A stretch of DNA of 64,000 bases from positions 3,327,546 to 3,391,545 of the forward strand of contig NZ_CP036269.1 in assembly GCF_007744675.1 (NCBI RefSeq), in the 5' to 3' direction. The stretch is from Gimesia alba (lineage in GTDB: Bacteria > Planctomycetota > Planctomycetia > Planctomycetales > Planctomycetaceae). Numbering within the stretch: the first letter of the stretch is position 1; each line of letters opens with the position of its first letter. Position numbers and translations under genes: made by a program. The notes beneath the pieces were generated by a model. It searched no databases. It saw only the letters and a program-made list of their open reading frames with translations, and was not told where the DNA came from. Of the stretch, positions 1 to 11,400 are shown in pieces.

Positions 1-479
1 TCGCCATCTATCATTTCGCGGTACATGCTCGATTTTTCAGCGACGTTCCGGGCACCGTGATATCCGACTTCTTCATCGGCGGTACAGGTGATGTAGAGTG
101 GATGCTTCAAGTCACGATCGACATACTGTTTGGCAGCAGCCAGCATGCAGGCGATCGAACCTTTCATATCACAACTGCCGCGTCCATAAAGCTTGTCGTC
201 TTTCAGCGTGGGGGTGAAAGGACCGAATTCGTCTGTGAACCAGGGATCGGCGGGCACGACGTCGGTGTGTGCGAAATAGGCCATCCCCCCCGGCCCTTGC
301 CCGCGGCGTCCGATGATATTGGCTTTGCGAACACCTTTGGCATCGTCGTATTCCAGTCGTTCGATTTCAAATCCCAGGCTTTTCAAAGCCGCTTCGACAT
401 AATCGCTGACTGCCAGATTGGAAAGGTTACTGGTAGACTCAAACGCCACAAGTTCCTTTGTATAATTAAGTGCATCCAT
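1..479 (-). CDS. M20-family metallopeptidase (ArgE/DapE/ACY1-like), 3' end outside window
   Basis: The reverse strand encodes the first ~159 residues of a zinc-dependent M20 amidohydrolase, the family of acetylornithine deacetylases and succinyl-diaminopimelate desuccinylases. The reading starts MDALNYTKEL and shows the two metal-site signatures: HTDVVPA (His71, Asp73), GSCDMKG (Asp104), and TADEEVGY with the general-base/ligand pair Glu136-Glu137. Spacing matches the family. The start at 479 lies 21 bases after the stop of the upstream hydrolase gene, so the two are probably cotranscribed. No signal peptide is seen. Substrate (N-acetyl-ornithine, succinyl-DAP or a peptide) cannot be decided from this fragment. 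The C-terminus runs off the window at base 1. Confidence 0.88.
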   Translation of the reverse strand, partial: MDALNYTKELVAFESTSNLSNLAVSDYVEAALKSLGFEIERLEYDDAKGVRKANIIGRRGQGPGGMAYFAHTDVVPADPWFTDEFGPFTPTLKDDKLYGRGSCDMKGSIACMLAAAKQYVDRDLKHPLYITCTADEEVGYHGARNVAEKSSMYREMIDG

Positions 480-500
480 GAGAGAATTCCGAGTTCCTAT

Positions 501-1463
501 TTATGATTGTTGAGGCTTTAAATGGCGCTGGAAGTGGGATAAGGTTTTGTCCCACATGATGGGAGAAAGGACATGTCCTGACCCCTCTTCAATATAATAA
601 GTGAAATTCTTTTCTGCATGCTTGGCGGCGTAGTTGTTTGCAATTATTTTGACACCATTCCGCACTTCGTCGATCGGGCTGCCTCCGTCCAGTTCTCCGA
701 AATTCAGATGCAACGGTCGCGGTGCAATCAAAGCGGCGATATCGGGTGTGTCTCCGTATTCATAAATTCCCGGAATAAAATTGGGAAAACAGTGCAGCAT
801 GTGTTCGCGATGAATGCCTTTGTAAGTCGGCAGACAGCAGTTTCCGACCAGGCATTTGATGCGTGGTTCCCACGGGCCGACCAGCCAGGTGTGGGTGGAA
901 CCCATCGAATGACCATAGCAGCCGATGTTCTCGTCGATGACTTCGGGGCGGCTCTGCAGAAAATCGATGGCCCGTTTCATGTCCAGTATATTTTTCCAGG
1001 CCATACATTTTCCGGTGACGACATACCGCAGAAATTCAAACCGCTCAAATTTTCCGGCTTTCAGTTTTTCGGTCGGATCCTGGCGCTCTTCAAAACAGAG
1101 CGCATCGGGACAGAGCACCACGAACCCCTCTTTCGCGAGGGCGGCCCCGGTGTGATGCATCGGATTGCCGGCCAGCCCCGCCGGTTCGCTTTTGCCCAGA
1201 TGATACTGCCCGGCATGTTGATGCCAGACCGCGACTGCCGGAGCAGGATGCGCGGGCGAAACCATATCGGGAATCAGCAGCATCGCGGGAATCGCATCGC
1301 CGGGCTCAGCTTCATAAGTCAGCGATTCAATCCGGTAACCATCCTTCTGGATTGTCTCACGGTGTTTGACATTCAGCGCCGGCGGCTCAGGCCATTCACC
1401 GCCTAGACCTTGTAACAGCTTCTTTTGAAAATCAGCGGGGGGCATGAACAGTGCTCCAGTCAT
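501..1463 (-). CDS. alpha/beta hydrolase (acetyl-xylan-esterase / dienelactone-hydrolase-like)
   Basis: A 320-residue alpha/beta hydrolase. The nucleophile elbow is GHSMGS with Ser186. A later FGELDGGSP segment supplies the probable acid Asp, and GSGHVLSP near the C-terminus supplies the catalytic His, in the usual strand order. The N-terminal part (YRIESLTYEAEPGDAIPAML) resembles the large hydrolases planctomycetes use as putative carbohydrate or plant-polymer esterases (Abhydrolase_7-like). No signal peptide is visible, so a cytoplasmic role is likely. It sits directly upstream of the M20 peptidase gene in the same orientation. Substrate is unknown; an ester-cleaving role is inferred from the fold only. 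Confidence 0.8.
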   Translation of the reverse strand: MTGALFMPPADFQKKLLQGLGGEWPEPPALNVKHRETIQKDGYRIESLTYEAEPGDAIPAMLLIPDMVSPAHPAPAVAVWHQHAGQYHLGKSEPAGLAGNPMHHTGAALAKEGFVVLCPDALCFEERQDPTEKLKAGKFERFEFLRYVVTGKCMAWKNILDMKRAIDFLQSRPEVIDENIGCYGHSMGSTHTWLVGPWEPRIKCLVGNCCLPTYKGIHREHMLHCFPNFIPGIYEYGDTPDIAALIAPRPLHLNFGELDGGSPIDEVRNGVKIIANNYAAKHAEKNFTYYIEEGSGHVLSPIMWDKTLSHFQRHLKPQQS

Positions 1464-1700
1464 AAGGGAGAATCGATTCTGATGGAATGCTTTCTTTTAT
1501 AACCTCTTGGGGTCCAGCAATAAAGCAAAGAAGTGTGAATAAAAGATTCGATCCAAGTCCTTTTCATTTATCTGCTTGTTTGAGATTTTTTTTGAGAATT
1601 CAATTTGTATGCCTGGTTTCAACCTTTTTAAAATTGATGTTAAGTGTTTCCAGGATTCTCATGATCCATGAGGAGTACTACTTTCAAGGGATGTATCAGA

Positions 1701-2762
1701 ATGTTGAAACTCCACTTACAAGTCGCGTTGTGGCTGACTGTCAGCATTGCCCGGGTGTTTGCTGATGATCAGGCGGGTTTATGTCGTGTGCATGATGGCC
1801 ATGCGAAGTGCCTGGTGATTCCCGCAGATCCAAATGCTAATAATAACATAATCAGTGATTTAGCCTTCTCACCTGACGGAAAGATGTTAGCAGTTGCCTA
1901 TGGCAGGTTTCGTGGTTTACTTCAGGATCCTGATCCGGGCCAGTCGATTGTATGGGATGTCTCAAATGGAAAACAGCTTGTAACCTTCAATAGCTATCAG
2001 GATGGTGTCAGTAGTGTAGACTTTTCTGGAGATGGTAAATTGCTGGCCACAGGTAGCTATGATGGGACTGTTCAAATATGGCGTGTTTCTGACTGGTCGC
2101 GTCAAGTAAATATAAAAGTCATTCAGGGGCCTGTCAGAGCGTTGCACTTTTCGCCTGATGGTTCTGTTCTTGCTGTCGGAGTATTACAGGGGAATGAAGA
2201 AAGCAAGCAGTCCTTAATCAGTCTCTATCGAGTGACTACAGGTCAAAAAGTTACGGGTTTGAAGGGGCATACTGATTCGGTAATGTGCGTGCAATATTCT
2301 CCAGACGGTCAATTGCTGGTGAGTGCGGGAATGGACAGGACAGTGCGACTCTGGGATATCGAGGCTGGAACCAATCGAATTCTCACCCAGCAGGATCAAA
2401 TGCTAATTCTCTCAGTTGGTTTCTCACATGATGGTCACCTGGTTGCCGCCGGGGGTGGTCTCTTTGGAATTCGAAAATGGCAGTTCCAAGTCTGGAATAC
2501 AAAAACAGGAAAATTGAAGTTGCAGCAAAACGGTTCAGGAGAACCACTCGATTCTGTAATCTTCTCGCCCGATAACCACTGGCTGGGGACTGCTTCACGG
2601 GGAGGAAAAGCGAAATTGTTGAAACTGTCTACAAAACAGACTATCGATCTTTCACAGCCTGGAAATAAAATGGCTATTACTCCAGATGGAAAGTTGATCG
2701 CCTTGACAGAAAAAAATAAGATTACACTTTCGGTTTTCGAAAAACTGATCGAGAAAAAATAA
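1701..2762 (+). CDS. secreted WD40-repeat protein
   Basis: A ~353-residue protein made almost entirely of WD40 blades: repeated segments such as FSPDGKMLAVAYG, DFSGDGKLLATGSYDGTV and YSPDGQLLVSAGMDRTVRLW, with GH...WD spacing, enough for a seven-blade propeller. I chose the ATG at 1701, which has an AAGGGA ribosome-binding site 9 bases upstream and begins a hydrophobic signal peptide (MLKLHLQVALWLTVSIARVFA). The in-frame ATG at 1668 would put eleven polar residues before it. The protein is probably exported and acts as a protein-binding scaffold. No catalytic domain is present. It stands alone between oppositely oriented neighbours. Confidence 0.82.
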   Translation: MLKLHLQVALWLTVSIARVFADDQAGLCRVHDGHAKCLVIPADPNANNNIISDLAFSPDGKMLAVAYGRFRGLLQDPDPGQSIVWDVSNGKQLVTFNSYQDGVSSVDFSGDGKLLATGSYDGTVQIWRVSDWSRQVNIKVIQGPVRALHFSPDGSVLAVGVLQGNEESKQSLISLYRVTTGQKVTGLKGHTDSVMCVQYSPDGQLLVSAGMDRTVRLWDIEAGTNRILTQQDQMLILSVGFSHDGHLVAAGGGLFGIRKWQFQVWNTKTGKLKLQQNGSGEPLDSVIFSPDNHWLGTASRGGKAKLLKLSTKQTIDLSQPGNKMAITPDGKLIALTEKNKITLSVFEKLIEKK

Positions 2763-2786
2763 CAGAAGCGACACGATTCAATAATC

Positions 2787-3086
2787 TCACTTCTCCAGCG
2801 TCTTCACCACTTTCGCAGCCAATTTCTTGACTTCTTCCGGATCAGACAGTTCTTGAAAGCTCTGTACGGAGACCGCCTGTTGCATGTGGCCGGCGTTTTC
2901 CAGACCGACGGTCAGGTCTTGCAAGACGTCATCATATTTGCCGGTCTCGGCGATTTTCTGGAGTGTGGGAACTAGTTGGGCTTCGGTAAGGCCGGGGCTG
3001 ACTTCAGGTGCAGCGGGAGTACTATTGGTGCAGCCGATGAGTGTGAGTGTCAGTAAACAGAGTGCAATGGTTTTCATAGGTGTCAT
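2787..3086 (-). CDS. small lipoprotein
   Basis: A 99-residue protein with a lipoprotein signal: a short basic start, the hydrophobic stretch IALCLLTLTLIG and a lipobox ending LIGC, so Cys would be lipidated after cleavage. The mature part is short, acidic and helical (EAQLVPTLQKIAETGKYDD; the C-terminal half is Lys/Glu rich). In planctomycetes such 'TNSTPAAP' lipoproteins often sit beside DUF1559 pseudopilin-like genes, and this one follows such a gene 95 bases downstream in the same direction. Start may be at 3086 or at the ATG at 3077; neither has a clear ribosome-binding site. Function unknown. Confidence 0.7.
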   Translation of the reverse strand: MTPMKTIALCLLTLTLIGCTNSTPAAPEVSPGLTEAQLVPTLQKIAETGKYDDVLQDLTVGLENAGHMQQAVSVQSFQELSDPEEVKKLAAKVVKTLEK

Positions 3087-3181
3087 TTCAGACTTGGGGG
3101 AGGAGGATCAGGAAAGAACCAGCTGCGCCGTTTGTCAAAGTCGACGCAACTGGTTGAACAGGTTCGGAATGGAAAAGTGGA

Positions 3182-4066
<885 letters not shown>

Positions 4067-4514
4067 GAGTTTCTCTCCCTGGAGGATTGATTGTTAAAAG
4101 TGAGGACATTTTGGCGGGTGAAACGAATTCTCATTTCACGAATTTGGCACAGCTCAGGCTGGAGGAAGACATCAAACACATGCATCGCACCGGAAGGGGA
4201 AGTTGTTTTGAGTCAAGTTGTGGTGCTTTTTATCAGGCTTGTTTAAAAATTGTATTGTCGAAATATTAATTGTTGGCAAAATTGTTTTTGATCTCTTTAA
4301 AATAGGATCTGTGTCACTTCATGATGTAGAACAGAAATCGGACAGGACTTTGTGTGAACTCGGTTTTTCGGGAGTGAAAACGATCGCACTCAGGCGTGGC
4401 ATTGAGTACCCTCTATACAAACGAATTTTGCAAATCGGTTTGAACCATCGGCCTTGTTTGAGCGTTGTGACAGAGTCCACCTGAGCATATTGGCCGAGTT
4501 ACCCCCTTTTCTGA
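4067..4514. other. intergenic region, divergent promoters expected
   Basis: These 448 bases separate the divergent DUF1559 gene and the zinc-ribbon membrane protein gene, so they must hold two promoters. I see only a short inverted repeat (GTGAAA/TTTCAC) near 4110-4140. Reading frames here are short and have no recognisable protein character. Confidence 0.4.
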
Positions 4515-5546
4515 GTGAGCAGGATGACGATCAAAGTAAGCTGTGGGATGTGCGGGAAGAACTACAAAGCCCCTGATAAAGCAGCAGGGAAGAAGTTGCG
4601 CTGCAAAGAGTGTGGGGAATCGATCAAAATTCCGGAGCCGGAAGTTGAGTATGGGGATGACGACGACGGCTTCTCCAATCTGCTCGCCGATGCGGTCGAA
4701 CTGGAATCGAAATCAAAATCCATTCGACGGCCCGTCCGTAAACCGATGGTCAAAGCGGAAAAATACCAAGGGGATGAAGATAGCCCCGTGGCTAAGAAAA
4801 AGGAAAATAACTACACGCAAGACCTGATGCAGACGTTTCTGTTTCTCTTGGATCCTGCCAATTTGTTTACATTTATGATGATTTGGGGGCTGCTGTTTGC
4901 CAAGGATATTATTTTGCCTTTTGCAGCAGGTTTAGGGGCCATTGGCAGGCTGATTATCCTGGGTTGGTATAGCAATTATCGATTTAGCGTGATTTATGAA
5001 GCGGCCACGGGACGGAAGGAATTGCCGGAGCTGGCTCCTGAAGAGGGCTACTTTATTCCGATGCTGCAGTGGATGGCGACCTGGTTGCTCGTCCATTTTC
5101 CGGCGATTTTGTTCCTGGCTTTCGCCGTGAATTTTGAATTGACAGTGCTTTTGAAAGTTGCTCTGTTGGGGTTTGACATCCGGGAACTATCAGAATTATT
5201 AAGCGCGACTCAATTGGGAGTGTTGGTCGTTCTCTATAGTGCCGGTCTGTTTTTCTGGCCCATTCTCGCCTTATGTGTGGCTGTGGGAGGATTCGAGACC
5301 GTTTTCCGTATCGATCTGATGATCGTGACAATTTTCAAGACGATAGCTGCCTATTTCTTTACAGCAGGCGCAATGTTTCTCACCGCGGCAGTCTATTACT
5401 TTACTGTTTACACTGCACCAGAACTTGGGATCGTTGGACTTATTTTTATGCTTCCGGTCATTATGTATATGGAAATTGTGGCGCTGCGCATGATCGGCCT
5501 GTATTATCACCACTTCAAAAAACGGTTTGCCTGGAACTGGGGTTAG
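4515..5546 (+). CDS. zinc-ribbon-tagged multi-pass membrane protein
   Basis: A 343-residue protein. The N-terminal ~40 residues form an MJ0042-type zinc ribbon with two knuckles (CGMCGKNYKAPDKAAGKKLRC then KECG), followed by an acidic linker and a basic segment. From about residue 115 to the end there are six or so hydrophobic segments (LFTFMMIWGLLFA, WLLVHFPAILFLAF, LGVLVVLYSAGLFFWPIL and others), so it is an integral membrane protein with a cytoplasmic zinc finger. The start could be GTG 4515 or ATG 4524. It converges on the other zinc-ribbon gene at 5560-6510. Function unknown; zinc-ribbon-membrane combinations are common in planctomycetes. Confidence 0.78.
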   Translation: MSRMTIKVSCGMCGKNYKAPDKAAGKKLRCKECGESIKIPEPEVEYGDDDDGFSNLLADAVELESKSKSIRRPVRKPMVKAEKYQGDEDSPVAKKKENNYTQDLMQTFLFLLDPANLFTFMMIWGLLFAKDIILPFAAGLGAIGRLIILGWYSNYRFSVIYEAATGRKELPELAPEEGYFIPMLQWMATWLLVHFPAILFLAFAVNFELTVLLKVALLGFDIRELSELLSATQLGVLVVLYSAGLFFWPILALCVAVGGFETVFRIDLMIVTIFKTIAAYFFTAGAMFLTAAVYYFTVYTAPELGIVGLIFMLPVIMYMEIVALRMIGLYYHHFKKRFAWNWG

Positions 5547-5559
5547 CGATCGACGTGAC

Positions 5560-6510
5560 TTACTTCTCGTGAATGGTCTGCACGACCTGGTCAAAGGCAG
5601 GACGCATCTTGTCAAACAGGCCTTCGTCGCAAAGACAGATCAGATTGAACTGGACGCGGCCGGTGAGGAATGTGACACGTAATCCTTTTTGTTTGCCGCC
5701 GAGAAAGCTTTTGGTCGTGAAAATCGAACTGCACGTATCCCCCATCTTGCTTTTAAACAACTGGAAGTTGCCGATCTCTTCATAGTTAGAGTAATCATCG
5801 GAAAACTTTCGCTTCATCAAACGATGGATATCAACAACCGGCGGTTCGATGTCGTCGTCCGCACCCTGATTCATTGCCAGCCCTGCACCTCCCAGAGCAG
5901 ATCCTGTCATATTTCCGCGAATGGAAATCGTGGTGCTTTCATCTGGAGAAATAAACTTGGCCCAGCTTTGGACGCCTCCCTGACCGCCCCCGCTTTTCTC
6001 TGTCCAGCCTTCGGGGTATTCACAGCCAAAATCGCCGACTTCGGGTTCAAATTTGACAAATTTTGCCGGTGCCACAACATTATTGTTGGCAGCGCCCCCC
6101 GGATTCAAAGTACTTCCCTTTGAATAGACGAAGTAGCCCAGTCCCGCCATGATCGCCATGCCCAAAATACTCCCGCCAATCAGCAGCGGAAGCGGCAGTT
6201 TCGCATCTCCCTCCTTGGAGGCTGTCTTTTTTTTCGAAGACTCTTGCGGTTTACTTTTTGTGCTGGAACTGCCTTTGCGTTTTCGTAAACGACGTGCTCG
6301 AATCTGTGATGAATCGTAAGCATCGTCAAAGTCTGATTCGGACGCCGATGGTTGTCTTTTACGTGATGACTTTGTTTTTTGGGAGCTCTCTGCTTTCAGA
6401 ACAAAAGGCGTATCGCAATTGCGACAGTTCACTTTTTTGCCGAGCATTTTTTCACTCTTGAGCTTCAATTTTTTCTGACAGTGCGGACAAGTTGCGATCA
6501 CTTCGGGCAC
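5560..6510 (-). CDS. zinc-ribbon single-pass membrane protein
   Basis: A 316-residue protein starting at GTG 6510 (AGGGAG about 13 bases upstream). It has an N-terminal zinc ribbon with CPHC and CRNC knuckles, a long Ser/Lys/Arg-rich low-complexity linker (about residues 42-95), one transmembrane helix (LPLLIGGSILGMAIMAGLGY, about 105-125) and a C-terminal extracytoplasmic domain of ~180 residues containing DFGCEYPEGW. The layout resembles planctomycete zinc-ribbon proteins with exported sensor-like or PsbP/MOG1-like C-terminal domains, but I do not recognise the domain firmly. It ends 13 bases from the stop of the convergent zinc-ribbon membrane gene. Confidence 0.75.
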   Translation of the reverse strand: MPEVIATCPHCQKKLKLKSEKMLGKKVNCRNCDTPFVLKAESSQKTKSSRKRQPSASESDFDDAYDSSQIRARRLRKRKGSSSTKSKPQESSKKKTASKEGDAKLPLPLLIGGSILGMAIMAGLGYFVYSKGSTLNPGGAANNNVVAPAKFVKFEPEVGDFGCEYPEGWTEKSGGGQGGVQSWAKFISPDESTTISIRGNMTGSALGGAGLAMNQGADDDIEPPVVDIHRLMKRKFSDDYSNYEEIGNFQLFKSKMGDTCSSIFTTKSFLGGKQKGLRVTFLTGRVQFNLICLCDEGLFDKMRPAFDQVVQTIHEK

Positions 6511-6959
6511 GATTTCAGACTCCCTTTAAGCAGTTTCAACAAGCAGCTCAAATTACTCGGCAGTAAGAGTGACCGCTTGAATCAAAGTGTATTCCTAAGC
6601 CTCAAATAACGGTATGTAATACAGATATACAGAACCGCAAGAGAATTCAAGATCTGCTAAAAGAATCAATTGTGAATTCTGTATTTGAAAAATTCATAAA
6701 TCAAAACGATAGAGCAGACAAAAAAGAGGGATTCAAAGGTCTGCTGTATGACAAAGCCCGTTGATCTGTGTTTTGCTGGCGCGACGACATAGCATCGATG
6801 GGCTTTGTTCTTTAAAATTGTGTGAGTGAAAATTCGGGAAGCTGCGAACGAACATGCTACAAGCTGGTTCACATCGGCAAATATTTATGCCATAATTGAA
6901 TGAAAGACCCCTTCAAGGTCGTCTTGTCGAGAATTGTGTCTGGCTTCCAGGAGATTCCC
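6511..6959. other. intergenic region without clear genes
   Basis: About 450 bases between divergent genes. It should hold promoters for the zinc-ribbon gene and for the ceramidase-like gene. Frames on either strand are short and have no recognisable protein features. The ribosome-binding site AGGAG at 6949-6953 belongs to the gene starting at 6960. Confidence 0.4.
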
Positions 6960-8354
6960 ATGCTTTTGTTGATGCAAAAATGCGTTCTATGCTGTCTGCT
7001 TGTTTTCGTTTCAGGAATGGGGCTTGTCTCTCAGCTTCAGGCCGCTGATGCCCCTTATTCGTATGGCTTTGCGAAAACAGACATCACACCGGAAGTTCCC
7101 TTGCGACTGTCTGGTTATGGAAATCGTGCCGAAGTCTACGAGGGCGTTGATGAACCGCTTTATATTCGTGCGATTGCCATTCAGACGCCCGATCAAAAGA
7201 TCTGTTCGCTGGTCTCGCTCGATTCGATTGGCTTTGCCGCCTCGTTTGTTGATCGTATCGCGCAGCAACTCAAACAGAAGCATGGCATGAACCGCGATCA
7301 GCTCATGGTTTGCAGTACGCATTCACATACTTCACCACAGCCGATGGAAGGGTTGTCAAATATATTTTCAACGCCGATGACCGAAGCAGAACAACAGGCG
7401 GCGCAGAAATACTGGAACAGCGTTGAAGCACGCGTTGTAAAGACGGTGGGCGAAGCGATTCAAAATCTGCGTCCGGGAACAATGTCGCTGGTCACGGGGA
7501 AAGTCGGCTTCGCGCAGAATCGGCGTGTGTTGAAGGACGGAAAGTGGACCGGCTTTGGTGTGAATCCGGATGGCCCTGTCGATCATAGTCTGCCGGTCCT
7601 CAAGGTAACCGACGAAGCCGGTAAGTTGCGTGGTCTGATCTTCAACTACGCCTGCCACTGCACAACGTTTGGGAGCGATTACAATCGCCTGAACGGAGAC
7701 TGGGCCGGCTATGCAGCGAAATACATTGAAGAACAGCACGGGGATATCGTTGCCGTCTGTACGATTGGTTGTGGCGCTGATCAAAATCCTGTGCGAGGGA
7801 AAAGAGACGTTGCGAAAGATTTGGCAATTGGTCATGGGCGTGCAATTGCATTGGAAGTCAATCGGCTCCTGAAACAGCCGGCAGAAGAATTGAAGGCGGA
7901 ACTAAAGACCGCATTTGGCTTTGCCAACTTGCCCATCGATGCGCCTCTGGAAAGTGCTTTGAAACAGGCTTTAGAGCATCCGCGACCTCAGGTCAGACAA
8001 CATGCGAAAAATATGCTGGCGATTATTAAAACGGCAGGTGAATTGCCTGAAACGTACCCGGCTCCGGTTCAGGTCTGGAAATTCGGGAAGCAGCTGACCA
8101 TGGTTTTCCTCGGAGGCGAAGTTGTCGTCGACTATGCGTTGCGGCTCAAGCAGGAAATCAAAACCGATTCCGTCTGGGTGACCGCGTATGCCAATGATGT
8201 GTTTGGTTATGTGGCATCAGAACGCATGCGGGAGGAAGGCGGCTATGAATATGATTTCTCCATGATTTATTACAATCAACCGGGCCCCTGGGCCAAAGGG
8301 ACTGAAGAACTTCTGATCCACCGGATTCATGAACTAGTGAAACAGGCCCGATGA
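6960..8354 (+). CDS. neutral/alkaline non-lysosomal ceramidase-like secreted hydrolase
   Basis: A ~464-residue protein of the neutral ceramidase N-terminal domain family (PF04734), widespread in planctomycetes. The family opening YGFAKTDITPEVPLRLSGYG and the zinc-site segment CSTHSHTSPQP are present, as are FNYACHCTTFG and GCGADQNPVRG. I chose ATG 6960 rather than 6900 because AGGAG lies 6 bases upstream and the protein then starts with a signal peptide (MLLLMQKCVLCCLLVFVSG ... LQAAD). It is secreted and should cleave an amide, with ceramide the classical substrate; the C-terminal immunoglobulin-like domain of full ceramidases is missing, so the natural substrate is uncertain. Confidence 0.87.
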   Translation: MLLLMQKCVLCCLLVFVSGMGLVSQLQAADAPYSYGFAKTDITPEVPLRLSGYGNRAEVYEGVDEPLYIRAIAIQTPDQKICSLVSLDSIGFAASFVDRIAQQLKQKHGMNRDQLMVCSTHSHTSPQPMEGLSNIFSTPMTEAEQQAAQKYWNSVEARVVKTVGEAIQNLRPGTMSLVTGKVGFAQNRRVLKDGKWTGFGVNPDGPVDHSLPVLKVTDEAGKLRGLIFNYACHCTTFGSDYNRLNGDWAGYAAKYIEEQHGDIVAVCTIGCGADQNPVRGKRDVAKDLAIGHGRAIALEVNRLLKQPAEELKAELKTAFGFANLPIDAPLESALKQALEHPRPQVRQHAKNMLAIIKTAGELPETYPAPVQVWKFGKQLTMVFLGGEVVVDYALRLKQEIKTDSVWVTAYANDVFGYVASERMREEGGYEYDFSMIYYNQPGPWAKGTEELLIHRIHELVKQAR

Positions 8355-8413
8355 GGGACTGAAAAAAAGATTCGACCTGCCAATCATCGATTACTTTCAT
8401 CCGAAAAAGAAGC

Positions 8414-11400
8414 ATGATAAACCAACTCAAAAAACAAATTACATTTTGCCTCTTCGCCTGTCTGATTAGTATTGGTAACAGTCGCGCCGAAGCCGCCGAT
8501 TGGCCGATGTGGCGGGGAAATGTCGAGCGAACAGCGGTGATTGAGGAAGTCTTACCGGCGGAGCTGCAATTAAGCTGGTCGCGTCACCTGCCGAAGCATC
8601 AGGTGGCCTGGCCGAATGAAGAACGGCTGCAGTACGATCTGGCTTATGAACCGGTTTCTGTGGGTGATCGGATTCTGATCGGATCGCCCCGGGATGGAAG
8701 TCTGACTGCCTTTGATGCGCAGACAGGTGAGGAGTCCTGGAAATATTTCAGCAACGGCCCCATCCGGTTTGCACCAGTGGTATCAGGCGAAAATGTGATC
8801 TTTGGCTCCGATGACGGCAATCTGTATTGTCTGAAACTGACCGATGGTATGCTCCGCTGGAAGATCAGTGGCGCCCCTGACACACATCAACAACGCTGGC
8901 ATCTGGGCAATGATCGTTTGATTTCCTATTGGCCCGTCCGCGGGGCGCCGGTTGTAAAGGACGGTATTGTGTTTTTCGGTGCCGGAATCTGGCCTTCCAT
9001 GGGTACCTACTTGAGCGCGGTAGAGATTGAAACCGGCAAACGGAAATGGATCAATCAGCGAATTCAGTTTTTGAAAAATGTCCGCATCGATCATAACTAC
9101 CTGCACGAAGCCGGCCTCTCGCCTCAAGGTTATTGTCTGATTGCCGACGAAAAACTGATCGTACCCAACGGACGCTCCATGCCTGCCCGCATTGATCCTG
9201 AAACCGGGAAGATGCACTATTACGTGCAGGGATATCGCAACGGTGATTCGCGCGTGATGGCAGCCGGTGATGTGCTGCTGGTCGGACATTCCGGCGTCGT
9301 CAATCTGGCCGACGGACGAGAAGTGGGTAATCGCTGGGTCGATGCCGGCAAAGACGCACCGCAATCCTGGAGCACGCCGAAACGGGATCAGTTCGAAGGT
9401 CCCTTCGATGCCTACAAGATGATGCCCGGCTGCAGCTACCGTTCTGTTTATGACCAGGGCATCTGCTACGGCGTCGAAAAGGGCATCGTGTACGCTTACG
9501 ATTTATCGAAAGCACAGAAACGTCTGTATGAGAAAAAACATGGCGCGCAAACCGTCAAGCCGGCCAAATGGGAAGCCCCCCTGCTCTGGAAACTGGACAC
9601 GAAACTGGGTAAAGGCGATACGCATTCCGTCATTAAAGCGGGCAATACGTTGTATGGGCATGTCGGTCCAATCCTCTTCGCAGCTGAGATCGCATCTGAC
9701 GGAAAATCGGCCAAAATCGTTTGGCAACACAAACTGACACAGACGGTCGGCTCGTTGATCGCCGCGAATCAACGGCTCATCGTTACTTGTCTCAATGGAG
9801 ATCTGCACTGCTTTCAGACACAACCACCGAAAAATAAGTGGTACAAACGAGTGCATGTGCCTCTACCGAGAGTTTCAGAGGAAGATAACCACCTTGCATT
9901 CAAATATCTGGATGCGAGTTCTGTCAAATTGGGTTTTGATGGTTCTGTGAAACCGGGTTATATTGTGATACGAGGCTTGGAGTCCGAGTCGCTGCCGGAA
10001 GCATTACTGCAGGTTGCCAGGGCGCGCCTGATCGTGATTGAAGACGACGTCGCGCGAGTCAGTCGACTGCGAAAGAAATTCCTTGATGTTGACATGTATG
10101 GCAGGGACATCCAGATCATTCATGCCGATCCCGACACCTTCCCGCTACCGCACTACCTGGCCGATCTGGTCATTGATCAGACGCCTGTCGCAAAGAATGC
10201 CGTTGCGCTGACAGAGAAGCTGAATGTAGTTCGTCCATATGGGGGCGTCGCCTGCCTGACGGTGAATGATGCCAATCGGGATGTAATTGAAAAGACGACC
10301 GACAGTCTGGACCAGACACATTGGAAAGTGCAACGACAGAACGATCTGGTCATTCTCAAACGTCAGGGGGCTCTGCCCGGTTCGTCTGACTGGACGCACG
10401 AATGTTCGGATGCTGCTCGCTCCTATTTTTCGCGTGACAAGCTGGTCAAATCGCCGCTGGGAATTCTCTGGTACGGCGATGGCCCCGGTTACGGCTTTCA
10501 CAAATTCAAAGATTACGGTCGCGGTGTGAAACCGCAGGTTGCCGGCGGTCGTCTGGTTGCCTTTGATGATCGGGCTAAACGACTCACGGCAATCGACGCC
10601 TATACCGGACGCTTGCTCTGGAAATTCGATACCGATACGACCATCGTCCGCTATGCGACGCTACCCGATGCCATCATTGTCGGCCGTAATGCCGAATGTC
10701 TGATACTCAACCCGGAAGATGGTTCCGTGATCAAGACGCTCCCCTGTCAACTCGATCCAAAACTGACCGGCGTACCGGGTGTAGTCGATGTACGCGTCTC
10801 CGATCCCCTGATTCTGATCGCCGTCGGATTTGATCTGCCCCAAGGTCATAGTCACCCTGCGATCGAAACCGGATTGTGGGATGCGAAAACGATTGTCGCC
10901 TTTGATCGCACGACCGGAAAACAACTCTGGTCGAAAATCGCAAAGGAACGGTTCAATATCCATTCGCTCGTGATTGGCGAAGGGCTCGTGTTCTGTATCG
11001 ATTCAATGGCCCCCTTGAAGGCCGATCAGTTGCAGCGACGTGGCACCGCTCCGGAGAAATTCCCATCCGAAATTCTGGCCCTCGATGCCGCCGATGGATC
11101 GGTCAAATGGAAGTACCAGCGTGAATATGGACATCGAGTAATGACCGGTCGCGGCCCGCTGGCGATTCGTCCCTATGATGACTGGGCCGCTTACTCGTAT
11201 CAATCGAAGTTTCTTTACACAGGAAAGCTGAAAGAGATGCAGGCGATCAACGCAGCCACGGGCGAAAAGGTCTGGGAGAAGCCGATTGGCCTGCAACCGC
11301 TGTTGTTGTACGATGATTCGTTTATCAATCAGGCGGGTATCAAATACGACCTCTTGGACGGCAAACAGCTTTCATCGTCCCCCCTCTTCAAGCGCAGTGG

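Noticed and set aside
618-1406. A long forward frame opposite the alpha/beta hydrolase
   Set aside because: It is the antisense shadow of a gene with clear catalytic motifs and has no ribosome-binding site or family features.
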